Shown in pieces: positions 8,311-18,089 of a stretch of DNA of 19,073 bases. Position 1 is the stretch's first letter. Each line of letters starts with the position of its first letter. A model generated the notes under the pieces. It was not told the DNA's origin and did no database searches. It worked only from the letters and a program-made list of their open reading frames with translations. The DNA is from Chromera velia (taxonomy: Eukaryota > Sar > Chromeraceae), in the NCBI GenBank assembly GCA_018398765.1, contig JAHBMJ010000798.1, positions 101,118 through 120,190 of the forward strand, in the 5' to 3' direction. A program made the translations under genes and the position numbers.

Positions 8311-8962
8311 CCAGTAAATCATTAAAAGTGATACTAAGATGGCCCGGAATACATATTAATTTTGTTATATACCACCGATAATACTGGTGGATTCTAGGGT
8401 GGATTACATAGTATCTAGCATAGCATATATGTGGGATTTTATAGTTAAAAATCTAGTAGAGTATTATATAATTAGCCAAGAAATTTTACCAGGATTCGGA
8501 TTTATGTTTCAGGTTCCCTCGCGGTCTCACACCCTGACACCGGATCTGAGAGCCTAGCTGAGAGCGGTGGTGACACCTTAACTTAGGGATATACATTGGA
8601 TTACATTAATTGTGTTCAGGGCTGGAGCCCTAGACCTGCGTGTCAGTTATCTGACGTCCGATAGCGCCAGTTATCTGACGTCTGATAGTGCCAGTTATAA
8701 TGCCTATAGTGCGGGACAAATCTAGGGATAAATCAAAATCAATCAATAGTAAATGCCTAATCTAAATCTAATAGTCTTACTGACTAATATGTATTTTGAC
8801 TTACACTTAATCTAAATTTAGTTGAAAATTAAAATTTTTTGCTAAATTTTAATTATGATAAACTAACTAGATGCTAAAACATATAAAAGAATTCTAGCCG
8901 CGGCTCTAAGATTTCTGAATTAAACACTTATCACTTATCCCATCCTATCATAGATCTTATCA
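8311..8962. other. AT-rich spacer
   Basis: Many TAG/TAA words in all frames rule out a conserved ORF. A short 24-bp tandem repeat at 8644-8712 is the only structured part seen. Confidence 0.5.
8644..8712. repeat. 24-bp tandem repeat, 2.9 copies
   Basis: Units at 8644-8667 and 8668-8691 share CAGTTATCTGACGTC and differ at two positions. A third, shortened unit (8692-8712) begins CAGTTAT and ends TATAGTGC. Confidence 0.85.
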
Positions 8963-8964
8963 TG

Positions 8965-8999
<35 letters not shown>

Positions 9000-9135
9000 A
9001 CGAAAGAACGAAAGAACGAAAGGACGAAAGAACGAAAGAACGAAAGACCGAACGAACGAACGAACGAACGAACGAACGAATGAACGAACGAACGAACGAA
9101 CGAACGAACGAACGAACGAACGAACGAACGAACGA

Positions 9136-9167
<32 letters not shown>

Positions 9168-9172
9168 GAGAA
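8965..9172. repeat. (GAAA)n-(GAAC)n-(GAAA)n tetranucleotide tract
   Basis: Tetranucleotide repeat with a GAAC core flanked by GAAA on both sides. The plus-strand frames read Lys/Glu/Arg/Asn/Thr repeats and the minus-strand frames read Ser/Phe/Val/Arg repeats. None is a gene. Confidence 0.95.
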
Positions 9173-9902
9173 AGGATTCAGAGGAAGGAAGAAAAAAAGA
9201 AAAATACTCAAATTCGTAAAACAAACTTACTACACATAGAAGGAGACAGGCACGCACTGTGCCAGACAGACAGGCAGACGAAATGCTTTTTCCCCTCCTT
9301 CTGCTTCCCACGTACACGACTGACAGGGAACAGACAGACAAGCGTCCGGGAGGCAGGCAGGCAGGCAGGCAGACAAATCGGCCATTCAGCCGAAGAAAAA
9401 CGCAGACCGGTCATTCCATTGCTCCGTTTCGGTAGACAGTCGAGACGAAACAAACCAATTCACTTTGCCTGTTCGGCATTTACTGTTCGGCAGGTATTTC
9501 ATTGTTCATGTCTCATGCTGCAGCAATTCATGCAACGATGGAAAAGGCGGTTCAATGTCATGATGCAGTCTGATTTCCTGACCGGTTTCACAGTCGGAGA
9601 TGCAATGTTTTGGGTCGAATTTCGGCACCGATTCCGGTCTTGCCGAAGCCATCTGTGCAGAGTGATTCACCCAGGGCTCACTGCGAACCACCAGACACTC
9701 AAACCGTCACAATGCGACATGCAGGCACATGCTTTGAGCGTGGGTGTCTATCCTTCTCCCTCTACTACGGTAGAGAGGTCCTGGGTGGACACTTGCACCT
9801 GCACTTTCATCTGACACACAGGTTTCCTCTGAGGGCTTTGCCGATGTGTCGTCGTTTGCCGCAAGAAAAGACGGCGAGGTCTAGCGGTCCTGGATCCACA
9901 CT

Positions 9903-9905
<3 letters not shown>
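9173..9905. other. Region 3' of the selenoprotein gene, no gene recognised
   Basis: A short (AGGC)n tract lies at 9348-9372. A 244-codon plus-strand frame starting in the GAAC repeat runs to 9814, but its non-repeat part shows no recognisable motif. I looked on the minus strand for a SECIS element here and found no convincing one. Confidence 0.4.
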
Positions 9906-9974
<69 letters not shown>

Positions 9975-9983
9975 TCACTCCTC
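9906..9983. repeat. (CT)n(CA)n microsatellite
   Basis: About 18 CT units are followed by CA units and CTCA repeats. On the minus strand it lies about 100 nt after the selenoprotein stop codon and so may fall inside or just beyond its 3' UTR. Confidence 0.95.
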
Positions 9984-10084
9984 ACTTTCAAGACGCCAAT
10001 TTAAGGCTTGTCATCAGACCAGATTTACTTTTCGCATTCCACATGTTTTTCTTTTTTTGAGGCGTCTCCGTACGCTCCCACCCC

Positions 10085-10390
10085 TTAGAGCTCTTCATTC
10101 GGAGGATGCCTCTCGAAGCCCTTCGACTCCATCAACTCAACAATCTCGGTAGTCTTCATCTCGGAGACGTTGATGGTCTCCGTAACGGCGTCGCTGCCGT
10201 CCAGAAACTCAATGCGGGGGTCCCCTCCAACGTACTTCACCTCAAGGCCTGCGAAGCTGGGCGCGTGGTCTTTTATGAATGCCTTGACCTCAGGCAGCCT
10301 GTTTAGACGTCATCCGCTGCAGCTGCGGAGGATGGCCTTCTCGCAAGAGGCCACAGCCAGTAAGAGGAAAAAGGAAAGAGCGCGGAGCAT
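10085..10390 (-). CDS. SELENOM: Selenoprotein M (Sep15/SELENOM family), in-frame UGA as Sec
   Basis: The minus-strand frame from ATG (10388-10390) to TAA (10085-10087) has 102 codons and is interrupted only by TGA at codon 27. Residues 1-16 (MLRALSFFLLLAVASC) form a signal peptide with a hydrophobic core. Residues 24-27 are C-S-G-U, followed by RLNRLPEVKAFI. This matches the hallmark C-x-x-U motif plus LNRL-EVKAF of selenoprotein M, a thioredoxin-like oxidoreductase of the ER lumen. Later family features are LEVKYVGGDPRIEFLDG, VSEMKTTEIVELMESKGF and a C-terminal NEEL that could act as an ER-retention-like tail (inference). The gene is intronless and complete at about the size of a minimal family member. 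A SECIS element is required in the 3' UTR and was not identified with confidence. If TGA were a stop, the conserved domain downstream would have no reason to stay open. Confidence 0.9.
10310..10312 (-). other. UGA selenocysteine codon (Sec27)
   Basis: TGA on the minus strand sits exactly where the redox selenocysteine of the C-x-x-U motif is expected, three residues after Cys24. Family alignment, not chance, places it there. Confidence 0.88.
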
Positions 10391-10696
10391 CACAGTGGGC
10401 CACGCAGACAAGGGCAGATTGAAATCAGGAGAAATATACAGCTGTCTCCGAAGAGCTTCGTGTCAGCAGCGAGCTAGTTTTTTTGCTCCTCACAGCAAGC
10501 GATTCAGTTTGAGGTTCCAATGCCAAATTGTGCCAGTGAAAAGCTGCGAAGTGATGGGATAGGGACCGGGATAGGATAGCTGAGCAAACCTAGTGAGCAA
10601 ACAAGGATCGCGGAACTTTGAATGCAAATCTGACATGCAGACCATTGCAGACCTGTATCGCTTAATTACTCGCTCTGTAGGAGCCGTCTACGCGAT

Positions 10697-10966
10697 GGCC
10701 CCGGAAAGCGGAGCGGGGGGCACTTACAAAACAGAAATACTCCAGCCCATGCATGCCAAAAAAAGGCCCCGGAAAGCTCCGCTCCTTATTGGCGAAAAAC
10801 GACCGGCCATGGCCCCGGAAAGCGTGCCGGGGGGCACTTAGCATTTTTCTTGAGGGTTCGGGTGTCATTTTTCTTGCTTTCCGGGGCCGTTCGCAAGCTT
10901 GCTTGCGTCAGATTCCGCGCGACTTTGCATCTGACGCACGCGAAGCGTGCGAGTGGCCCGGAAAGC
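10697..10966. repeat. Five GGCCCCGGAAAGC motifs
   Basis: Exact copies lie at 10697-10709, 10765-10777 and 10811-10823. An exact inverted copy is at 10876-10888, and a copy missing one C is at 10955-10966. The first and third are parts of a longer repeat that also shares GGGGGGCACTTA downstream. Confidence 0.85.
10892..10951. repeat. Overlapping inverted repeats
   Basis: Three pairs occur in 60 bp. CGCAAGC/GCTTGCG lies at 10892-10907 with a TT spacer. TGCGTCAGAT/ATCTGACGCA lies at 10904-10913 and 10929-10938. CGCACGC/GCGTGCG lies at 10935-10951 with a GAA loop. The pairs overlap, so they would form alternative hairpins. Confidence 0.8.
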
Positions 10967-11019
10967 GAATTTTGGGATAGTCGAGGTCGTCGGTTCGAGC
11001 CCCGGCACCCTCACTTTTT
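10947..11019 (+). ncRNA. tRNA-like element with Pol III B-box (degenerate)
   Basis: GGTTCGAGCCC at 10992-11002 matches the B-box/T-arm consensus, and TTTTT at 11015-11019 could terminate Pol III. A weak A-box, TGGCCCGGAAAG, starts at 10954. The T-stem pairs only if the loop has eight bases. The acceptor strands pair poorly, and the A-to-B distance is about six bases short, so a functional tRNA is unlikely. It may be a tRNA relic, a SINE part or chance. Confidence 0.25.
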
Positions 11020-11331
11020 CGTTACTCGGAAATCATGCATGCCAATCGCCACGCGGTCCCAGAGCAATTGTTCAAGTGCCGTCCGGGCCATGCATGTGTT
11101 TTCCTTTCGTGCGTGTTTTTCTTCGCATGTTGCACCCGTCTCGCCGTCTACGCCGTCTCCAACTTAGCGATCATTTGGAAGCCGTCTCCGTACATTCCTG
11201 GATCTGCAGTTGACTCTTTCCCATTCGCCAGAGTTCCAATTTCCAGAGAATCAAATGGGATGTCCAGAGAGAAGACGTGACCGATACAAGTCAATTGCCA
11301 GACAGGCAAATTGGGCCACCAGAGATTCCTC

Positions 11332-13662
11332 ATGAGGCGTCATTGCTCCATGCTCCTTCGAGGTGCCTCGTTTCAAAGAGCTTCAGGAAGCCTTCTTGAT
11401 GCAGATGCACGGGATAGGAAGGGGGGCTTGGTTGACGTACAATTGCGTGAATTTGCGTCCGCAGCGGTTGCGGTGTCCCGAGAGGTCAGGCGGCTTCTTG
11501 AGGGGAGACGGCGAAAGTCTGGTGCAGGAGGAGACGGAGACGCCACCTCGGTGTCCTCACAAGGGGAATCCAAAGGAGTACGAAGTACAGGAGTTGGACT
11601 CTTCCAGGGTGGGGTGAAAACAGCATCTACTCAATCAGACGTGGAGCACGTAAAGTTGAGCAAAGTGTGCGCAGAGAAGGGCCTCTGTTCTGCCAGAGAG
11701 GCAGAGGACTTCATCGACCTTGTCAGTAAGTCAGGCAGACAGTTAAGAAGTGCTCGAACGGGACAGAAGAATGGATCTTTCTGGTATCGATGCCCTTAGA
11801 GTCCTTTGTTTTTGCTGCCCCGGGCCTTACGAGATGTCCTGGGAAATAGCCGAAGAGGAGTGAGCTTCGAGGGGGGAAGGGCTGAGACTTGGAGTAAACC
11901 AGAGAACAGAATGAAGGAGCATTAGTGAGTATCTAGAGCGGGGAGCCGCGAGGGGTCGAAGTGAATTGTCCCTTTTGAAACCATCTATCAAAGGCATAGT
12001 GTCTCCATCCGCTTTCCAGACTGAATCGCGCAGAGGATTGTGTTTTCGTGTTGATAATCATTTTCAGCTTCTTATTGTTCTTCTTCTTCTTTTTTTTCTT
12101 CTTTTGTGCAGGGTTTGGTGTCTCTGGATGGTGGCACGGTGAGGCGGAACGTCCTCGTGCCCCGCATTGACTCTTCAGCCGCTTCGGTTGCACTCCTCCC
12201 GCGGGCACAGCGAATACAGGCCTCCAAGATGACCGTTCTCTTGAACAAACCTCTCTATTATGCGTCGTGCGACGCTAAACAAGGGCAGCCTTTAGCTCGG
12301 CACCTGCTGAAAAGAGAACACAGAGACCCCGGCATGACCACTCGAGAGGACCCAGGCAGGGCCAAGAAACTTCATGTTTGCGGAAAACTGGACGTCCTCT
12401 CGTCCGGGCTGCTCGTCTTCTCACAAGTGTGTCTGTCTGTGTGAAGGAGCGTCGCTTCTTTCTATTTTCTTCCTTCTTTTTTTCCTCTGCTCGGCCTTCC
12501 TTCTTCGGCATATTGTTGTCTGTGTCGTCTGATCATTTTCATTTTTCCAAGAGACGCCATGTGTTTTGTTCCCGTCTGTTTTCTGGTGCCTTTTCTCTTT
12601 TCCCTCTCACCCGTTCTCCCGAATAGTCGTTCCCCCGACTCCTTTTCTTTGCCACCTATTTCAATCCCCGTGCACGATCGATCATGAATGTGTGCAGAGC
12701 GAGGTCTTTCTTGAAGTATTTTATGCTCGAATCCTGTAGAGGGGACATATACTGTGTATGTCTATGCGTGCAGGACGGGCGCATTGCAACTCTCTTGAAC
12801 GATGCTGGAGGCCCCATAGAATTTGAGTACGAAGTTTTGTTCTCATTCGTCGGGACATTTCGCTCTGAGGTCTGTCTGTCTCTCTGTTTCTCGGTCTCTC
12901 GTTTTCTATCGGGTTTGCTTCCTCCCACTTTTTCTTCCTGGTCTTTTGGCATTCGTCATTCCGATGAACTGCATGTCTCTGCTTGATTATCCATGCACAC
13001 AGGTGCTCAGCCTTCTCTGTCACGGGCTCTCGTTGGACGGTGAGGATCTTCTGCCGTGCGAGGTGGAGCTTTTGGAACTTCATCAGGGAGGAGAACATAG
13101 AGAGGCGAGGGAGGTCGGGAGGGATTCCTCTGGAGAAGGGGGAAAGGAGGGAGAACGGAAGGGAGGTTTCAGTTTTGCTGGGGCGGAATGGAGAGAGACG
13201 GTGTCTACTGTGGGAGCGGGAGAAGGCGAAGGGCAGGGTCTTCTTCGTGTTGTGACGAGAGAGAATCGGAGAGACCAACTGAGGAGAATGCTCGGGTTGG
13301 CAGGGCTGGAGGCTCGGAGGGTGCACCGAAAGAGAATTGGTAGGCTCTCCCCTTCTTTCGCTTTTCTTTGTTTTTATATTTCACAAACGGTGTGATTGAT
13401 CATCTTCCGGTCTGCCTATTTACCTCTCTCTGTGTCTATCTGCATGCCCGCTTGCCCGCCTCTCCCTCGCTTTTTGGCCTCAATTTTGTCCGTTTTTTTT
13501 TTCGACCGCTCGTCTTCTCTTCCCCATTCTTTGGCTCTCCTGGTGAAGCGGTATGGTCATTCTTTTTCATGAGCTTGTCGGCCCCCTGCAGGTCAAATCG
13601 AATGCGAAACTCTTCCGATGGGAAAATGGAGGCTTTTGCGACCCGACGAAACATTTCTCTAG
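11332..13662 (+). CDS. RsuA/RluB-family pseudouridine synthase, five exons
   Basis: Exons: 11332-11721, 12112-12426, 12774-12869, 13003-13339 and 13592-13662, all with GT...AG borders and matching phases (402 aa). It isomerises uridine in a ribosomal RNA stem-loop, probably in an organelle. Residues 1-25 are Arg-rich without acidic residues (MRRHCSMLLRGASFQRASGS), which suggests a targeting presequence. The S4-like RNA-binding segment KLSKVCAEKGLCSAREAEDF spans exons 1-2 and continues into GLVSLDGG. The catalytic motif is GKLDVLSSGLLVFSQDG with Asp224. C-terminal motifs are ENRRDQLRRMLGLAG, RVHRKRIG and LPMGKWRLLRPDE. A Gly/Glu-rich insertion of about 45 residues sits in exon 4 before ENRRDQ. 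The start is the first in-frame ATG; an upstream exon is possible. The exact rRNA target cannot be told. Confidence 0.9.
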
Positions 13663-13980
13663 CGCATTCCCGGTCTTTTCTCAATATGCGGAAATTGGGC
13701 TCGAATACCGATCAACTGCGGAAACAGAGAAAGACGACTTATTGTCCATCTCCAGATGACGAAGAAGTCTGAGATGCAAAAATTTGATTAGGTTATGAAA
13801 GTGAACAGAAGGCACTGAACAACGGACGGCGGTGGTTAGCACTCGACTAAGCCATCCTTCTTCCTGGACCGAAGAATTTGCTTTCTTGAAAGTTCCTTCA
13901 ACAATTCCCCCCCCTCCATTTGTGAGATCTTTCTGTGTTTGTCCAATCCCCCCTTCTGTCGTTCCTTTCGTCCCTTCCAT
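13663..13980. other. 3' flank of the pseudouridine synthase gene
   Basis: Probably 3' UTR and spacer. No AATAAA was noticed. The short open frames overlap the end of the synthase gene or the repeat that follows. Confidence 0.4.
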
Positions 13981-14029
13981 TTTTGTTTGTTTCTTTGTTT
14001 CTTTGTTTCTTTGTTTCTTTGTTTCTTTG

Positions 14030-14061
<32 letters not shown>

Positions 14062-14069
14062 TTTCTTTT

Positions 14070-14101
<32 letters not shown>

Positions 14102-14158
14102 TCCCTTTCTTTCTTTCCCTTTCTTTCTTTCCCTTTCTTTCTTTCTTTCTTTCTTTCC

Positions 14159-14193
<35 letters not shown>

Positions 14194-14557
14194 TTCTTTC
14201 TTTCTTTCTTTCTTTCTTTCTGTCTTTCTTTTCTTTCTTTCTTTCTTTCTTTCTTTCTTACTTTCTTTCTTCCCTTTCTTTCTTCCCTTTCTTTCTTTCC
14301 CTTTCTTTCTTTCCCTTTCTTTCTTTCTTTTCTTTCTTTTCTTTCTTTTCTTTCTTTCTTTCTTTCTTTCTTTCTTTCCTTCTTTTCTTTTTCTCTTTCC
14401 TTCCTTCCCTCCATCCTTCCTTCCTTCCCTTTTTTCTTTCTTTCTTTTTTTCTTTCTTTCTGTCTGTCTGTCCCTCCTTTCTTTCTCCTTTTTTTCTTCC
14501 ATTTTCTTTTCTTTTCTGCTTTTCATTTTGACATTTCCTTCCTTCCTTCCTTCCTTC

Positions 14558-14588
<31 letters not shown>

Positions 14589-14755
14589 TCGTCTTTCTCC
14601 TTCCCCCTAGGGGCCCCGGCCCCCGCGCTCTTTCTTTTTCTTCTTTCTTTCCTATCGTCTTTCAAGTTCATTCATTCCTTCCATCCTTCCTTCCTTCCTT
14701 CCTTCCTTCGTTCCTTCCTTCCTTCCTTTCTTCTTTCCTTTTTTTTGGTCTTTTT
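13981..14755. repeat. Polypyrimidine (CTTT)n/(CCTT)n tract
   Basis: It starts with about seven TTTCTTTG octamers (13984-14040). (CTTT)n follows with CCCTTT interruptions to about 14390, then (CCTT)n, (CTGT)n and further CTTT/CCTT blocks. One non-repeat GC-rich word (GGGGCCCCGG) lies near 14610. Long open frames on both strands (Ser/Phe or Lys/Glu/Arg repeats) are artefacts of the 4-bp period. Confidence 0.95.
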
Positions 14756-15497
14756 CTTTTTGTTTTTGCCTGATCGATTGCACGATTGATTGCGATTACC
14801 TTGCATAATTTCCTAGATAATTTCCATATTATAACTTCATGGTATCATCTAGGCCTAGATCTAGGCTGGCATCTATTCGGATTCTACTGTATCACAGTCT
14901 GTGTGATTCCAATAATTTGACGCCTTTATATCTGCAGTGAATTTATATCTCCTTGGCCCTCTATAGGTTCAAGTAACCGAATTAATAAGGCCTTTGATAA
15001 CCATTTTAATTTAATTTCAGTCTATACTATGGACCAAGACTATATAGATACAATTAATTTTGAATTAATTGCAAAAAAAAAACTTTTATTTTTTTTTAAT
15101 TTAATTTATACCCCAATTATTATAGTAAAGTCATATCATTAATTGCTAATGCTAGTGCTAATGCAGATCCTATAAGGACGACGTCAGATCTAGTAGCGTC
15201 AGATTTAGTCAGATCTCTAAGTTCTAATCTCTTCATAGGTATACCACTGTACCAGGCTTATCATGAATACCTAGTGATTATATGTTTAGGGCTGCGTCTT
15301 CGTATAAAAGTTGGGCACTTCAAATTTATAATTAATTAATAAAAGACTTTCAAGTATTTTTTGCCAGTCAAATATATAAGAATAGTCATAGAAATGATTA
15401 GTAATCTAGTTAGTAATCAATGTTTCAGATAAATGCAAAGTTATGCAAAGTGCTAGGCAAAGTGAAATCCTCGAAGTGCGAAGGTTCAAACTATAAT
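14756..15497. other. AT-rich convergent intergenic DNA
   Basis: No ORF or RNA is recognised. A perfect 14-bp palindrome GCCTAGATCTAGGC lies at 14853-14866. GTCAGAT occurs three times within 15183-15220. A minus-strand AATAAA (TTTATT on plus) lies at about 15086 and could end the minus-strand gene. Confidence 0.4.
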
Positions 15498-18038
15498 CTA
15501 TCGTGGTGTCCATCTTGAAAGCCAGCCTCTCCAACTGAAATTGGGAAAAAGAATGAATCCATGTGCGTGTTCCTTTCTCTTTTCAGAGGGCACACACGCA
15601 CCCGTTTTTGGATCACCAGAATTCCGCCTACTTTCCATCCCCCCTGCATTCCTCCTTGGACGCCCTCCCTGCGCCAAGTGTTCAAATGGCGGCATGCCGT
15701 GGCCATGCAGAGAGGTGAAGGAGGCCACGGCTCTCCTCTGTGGAAATATCCACGGGTTGGGAAGAAAATCGGGAGAGTTCAGACCGAGCCTTGCGGAAGT
15801 GTGCCTGCCTCTTTGCTTCTCATTCTGCTGTTTCCGCCACAACTCAAAATTGAACTTTTTCCTCTCCCACTGGAAGGCATCTCCCACCCCACCAGCCCCT
15901 GCAGAATCCTTCCTCTGAAAGGACGTCTGTGCAACATTGCAGATCCAATCTGTAACACCCCTCAGGACCCCCTTCTGTCCTCTCCTAGATCCTGAGTGCC
16001 CTTTGGCATGGCCCATAATCAGGGCAAGCACCTCTCTCTCTGTTGGGTCTCCCAGACCGTTAAATGATCTGGGAGACTGCGTATGGGAGGAGAGAGGGGC
16101 AGAGGGAAACGAGGACACGGAAGGAGAAGTGGAAGGTGGTGGAATGGAGGACGGGAGGGGCACCTCCGCTGGATGTGTTTGTGCAAAGACACTCAATGTC
16201 GAGGAGGCGGGAGCGGTGGACAGTGTGTGGCTGTCCTGTTCTGAGAGGTGCACATCGTGGCTCTCTGCTTGCGCACCTGCAAACCCTTCTGCTTGTGCAG
16301 ACACCGATGTGCTTTTGCTTTCTCTCACTTCCGCTTGTTCGACAATACGATTTCTTCCCTCTAATTCGACAAGTCTCTGCTCCAACACACGCACACGGTC
16401 TTCCATCAATGCCCAGACTCGGGCCTCGGCAACGCTGCGGGCCCTCTCTTCAATCTCTGTGCGCAAACGCTCCACATCAGCCGCTGCCAAAAAGACACCC
16501 TCACCCCCCACACCAACATCCTTCTCTGCCCTCAACTCATTCACAGGGGCTACTGACGCAGACACCTTTTGTTGTGCAGACAGCGACTGGGTTTCTAGGA
16601 CTTCTGACACAGAGACGGGTGGATGGCTGTCCCTCTGTCCTTGAACCTCTTCTTTAACCCCCCCCTCTTCCTCACTCCTCCCAGCATTCCTCATACCCAA
16701 CACTGCAGACGGGGAAGGGGAGATACCCATCTCCGCTCTCAAATGTTCTGCCTGACCGCTCGTCTCTGCCTCCCTCCAGTCTCCCTCCCTCCCTCTACCT
16801 AAAATATTTGAATTCAAATAAAGACTCCCTCCAAACGCTTCCGACTCCGGTAAGGGAGGCAAAGCTGCTGCAAACCCCACAGCTGCCTTGCTACCCCGCA
16901 ACCGACTTCGGCCAGGCCCTGCCATACTGGCACTAACAAACAACGAGGAATTTTCTCTACTCACCCCATTTGACTCCTCAACCTCTGAAGACGGCAGAGG
17001 AACAGAAGAAGAAGAAGAGGGTAAAGAAGCTTCAGGGAGCACAGCACCTCCAAGTCTGGGAACACCTTCTGTCTCTCGGTGCCTTTGCAAGAGCTCACGA
17101 AGGGCCACAAATGAAGAATCTGCAGTTTCAGTCGCAGCAACACGGCATGCATTCAAGGAGATTTTTTGGAGAACGATTACAGGTGCCCACGAATGAACAC
17201 ACGCGCTTTCTCCTTCTGTCCCTCTCACACAGCCTCACACGAATACGCAAAGTGAATCAGTGAGTGTGTGTGTGGGGGGGGGGGAGTGTGTGTGTGAGAG
17301 AGAGAGAGGAGACCATTGCTCATCCTCCTTAATTCTCCTGAACGCGAAGGAAATCATTGGTCCCACACTTCTACCCCTCTTTTCATTTTCACTTCGCAGC
17401 TTTCCGGACACGTCTGCTTCCCTGCCTGCCTGTCTCTCTTTCTGCTTGTTTGTTGATCTCTCGTTTGCGCGCTCTCTCCCCCCCGCTCTTCTTTCCCTGC
17501 CCCCCCCTCTCTCCATGATCGATGCATACAGCTCCCCTGCAGGTACGGAGGGAGAGAGCCACCCTCTCTTGCAAGGAGTTGCTCTCTGAAGAGAACGGAG
17601 GGAGACAGCATGCAAGCGAAAACAAAAGCCCCGATCTACGAAGTAAAAGAAAAGAGGCAACAATCACCAGGCCAGGTACAAGGAACGAGAGGCAGAGAGG
17701 CAAAGGAATCCGCGAAGGGACGAGAAATGCAGCCTCCAAAGCATCAATTGAAATGGAAAGAAACCCCACCTGTACCCCCCTCCCCCCCCCACACACACAC
17801 CTGAGGGGTTCATGTGGGCGAGCGACTCGCGTGCCCTTTTCACCAAGACGGGACGCAGAGTGCCTGCACACACGCACACAGGTAGGCAGTAAGGTGAATG
17901 GAGACAGTCACAGACATCCTCTCTTGGACATCAGGACAACTCTCCTCTTCTAGCATATACGAACTTACGCATACACATACACAAACACATGCACAAACAT
18001 GGACAGACCACACACACACACGGACAGATCACACACAC

Positions 18039-18089
<51 letters not shown>

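Larger units (their letters stand above)
10391..11331. other. Divergent intergenic region between selenoprotein and pseudouridine synthase genes
   Basis: It contains a cluster of five GGCCCCGGAAAGC motifs, three overlapping inverted repeats and a tRNA-like B-box, listed separately. Open frames here are short and overlap these repeats. It probably holds promoters for both genes (inference). Confidence 0.55.

Noticed and set aside
8931-9814. ORFs through the GAAC/GAAA tract, including a 244-codon plus-strand frame
   Set aside because: Length comes mostly from the repeat. The remaining part shows no recognisable protein feature.
9994-10016. Candidate SECIS hairpin
   Set aside because: Not listed as a feature because helix pairing consumes the G of the required 3' GA and leaves no proper quartet.
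10106-10562. Plus-strand ORFs opposite the selenoprotein gene
   Set aside because: They are antisense shadows. The minus-strand frame has clear family homology and a signal peptide.
13681-14773. ORFs of 190-313 codons in the CTTT tract
   Set aside because: They are tetrapeptide-period artefacts of a 4-bp repeat, open on both strands.
8311-15497. The two AT-rich spacers (8311-8962 and 14756-15497) as matching LTRs or TIRs of one large element
   Set aside because: I compared them in both orientations by eye and saw only short shared words, no alignable ends.
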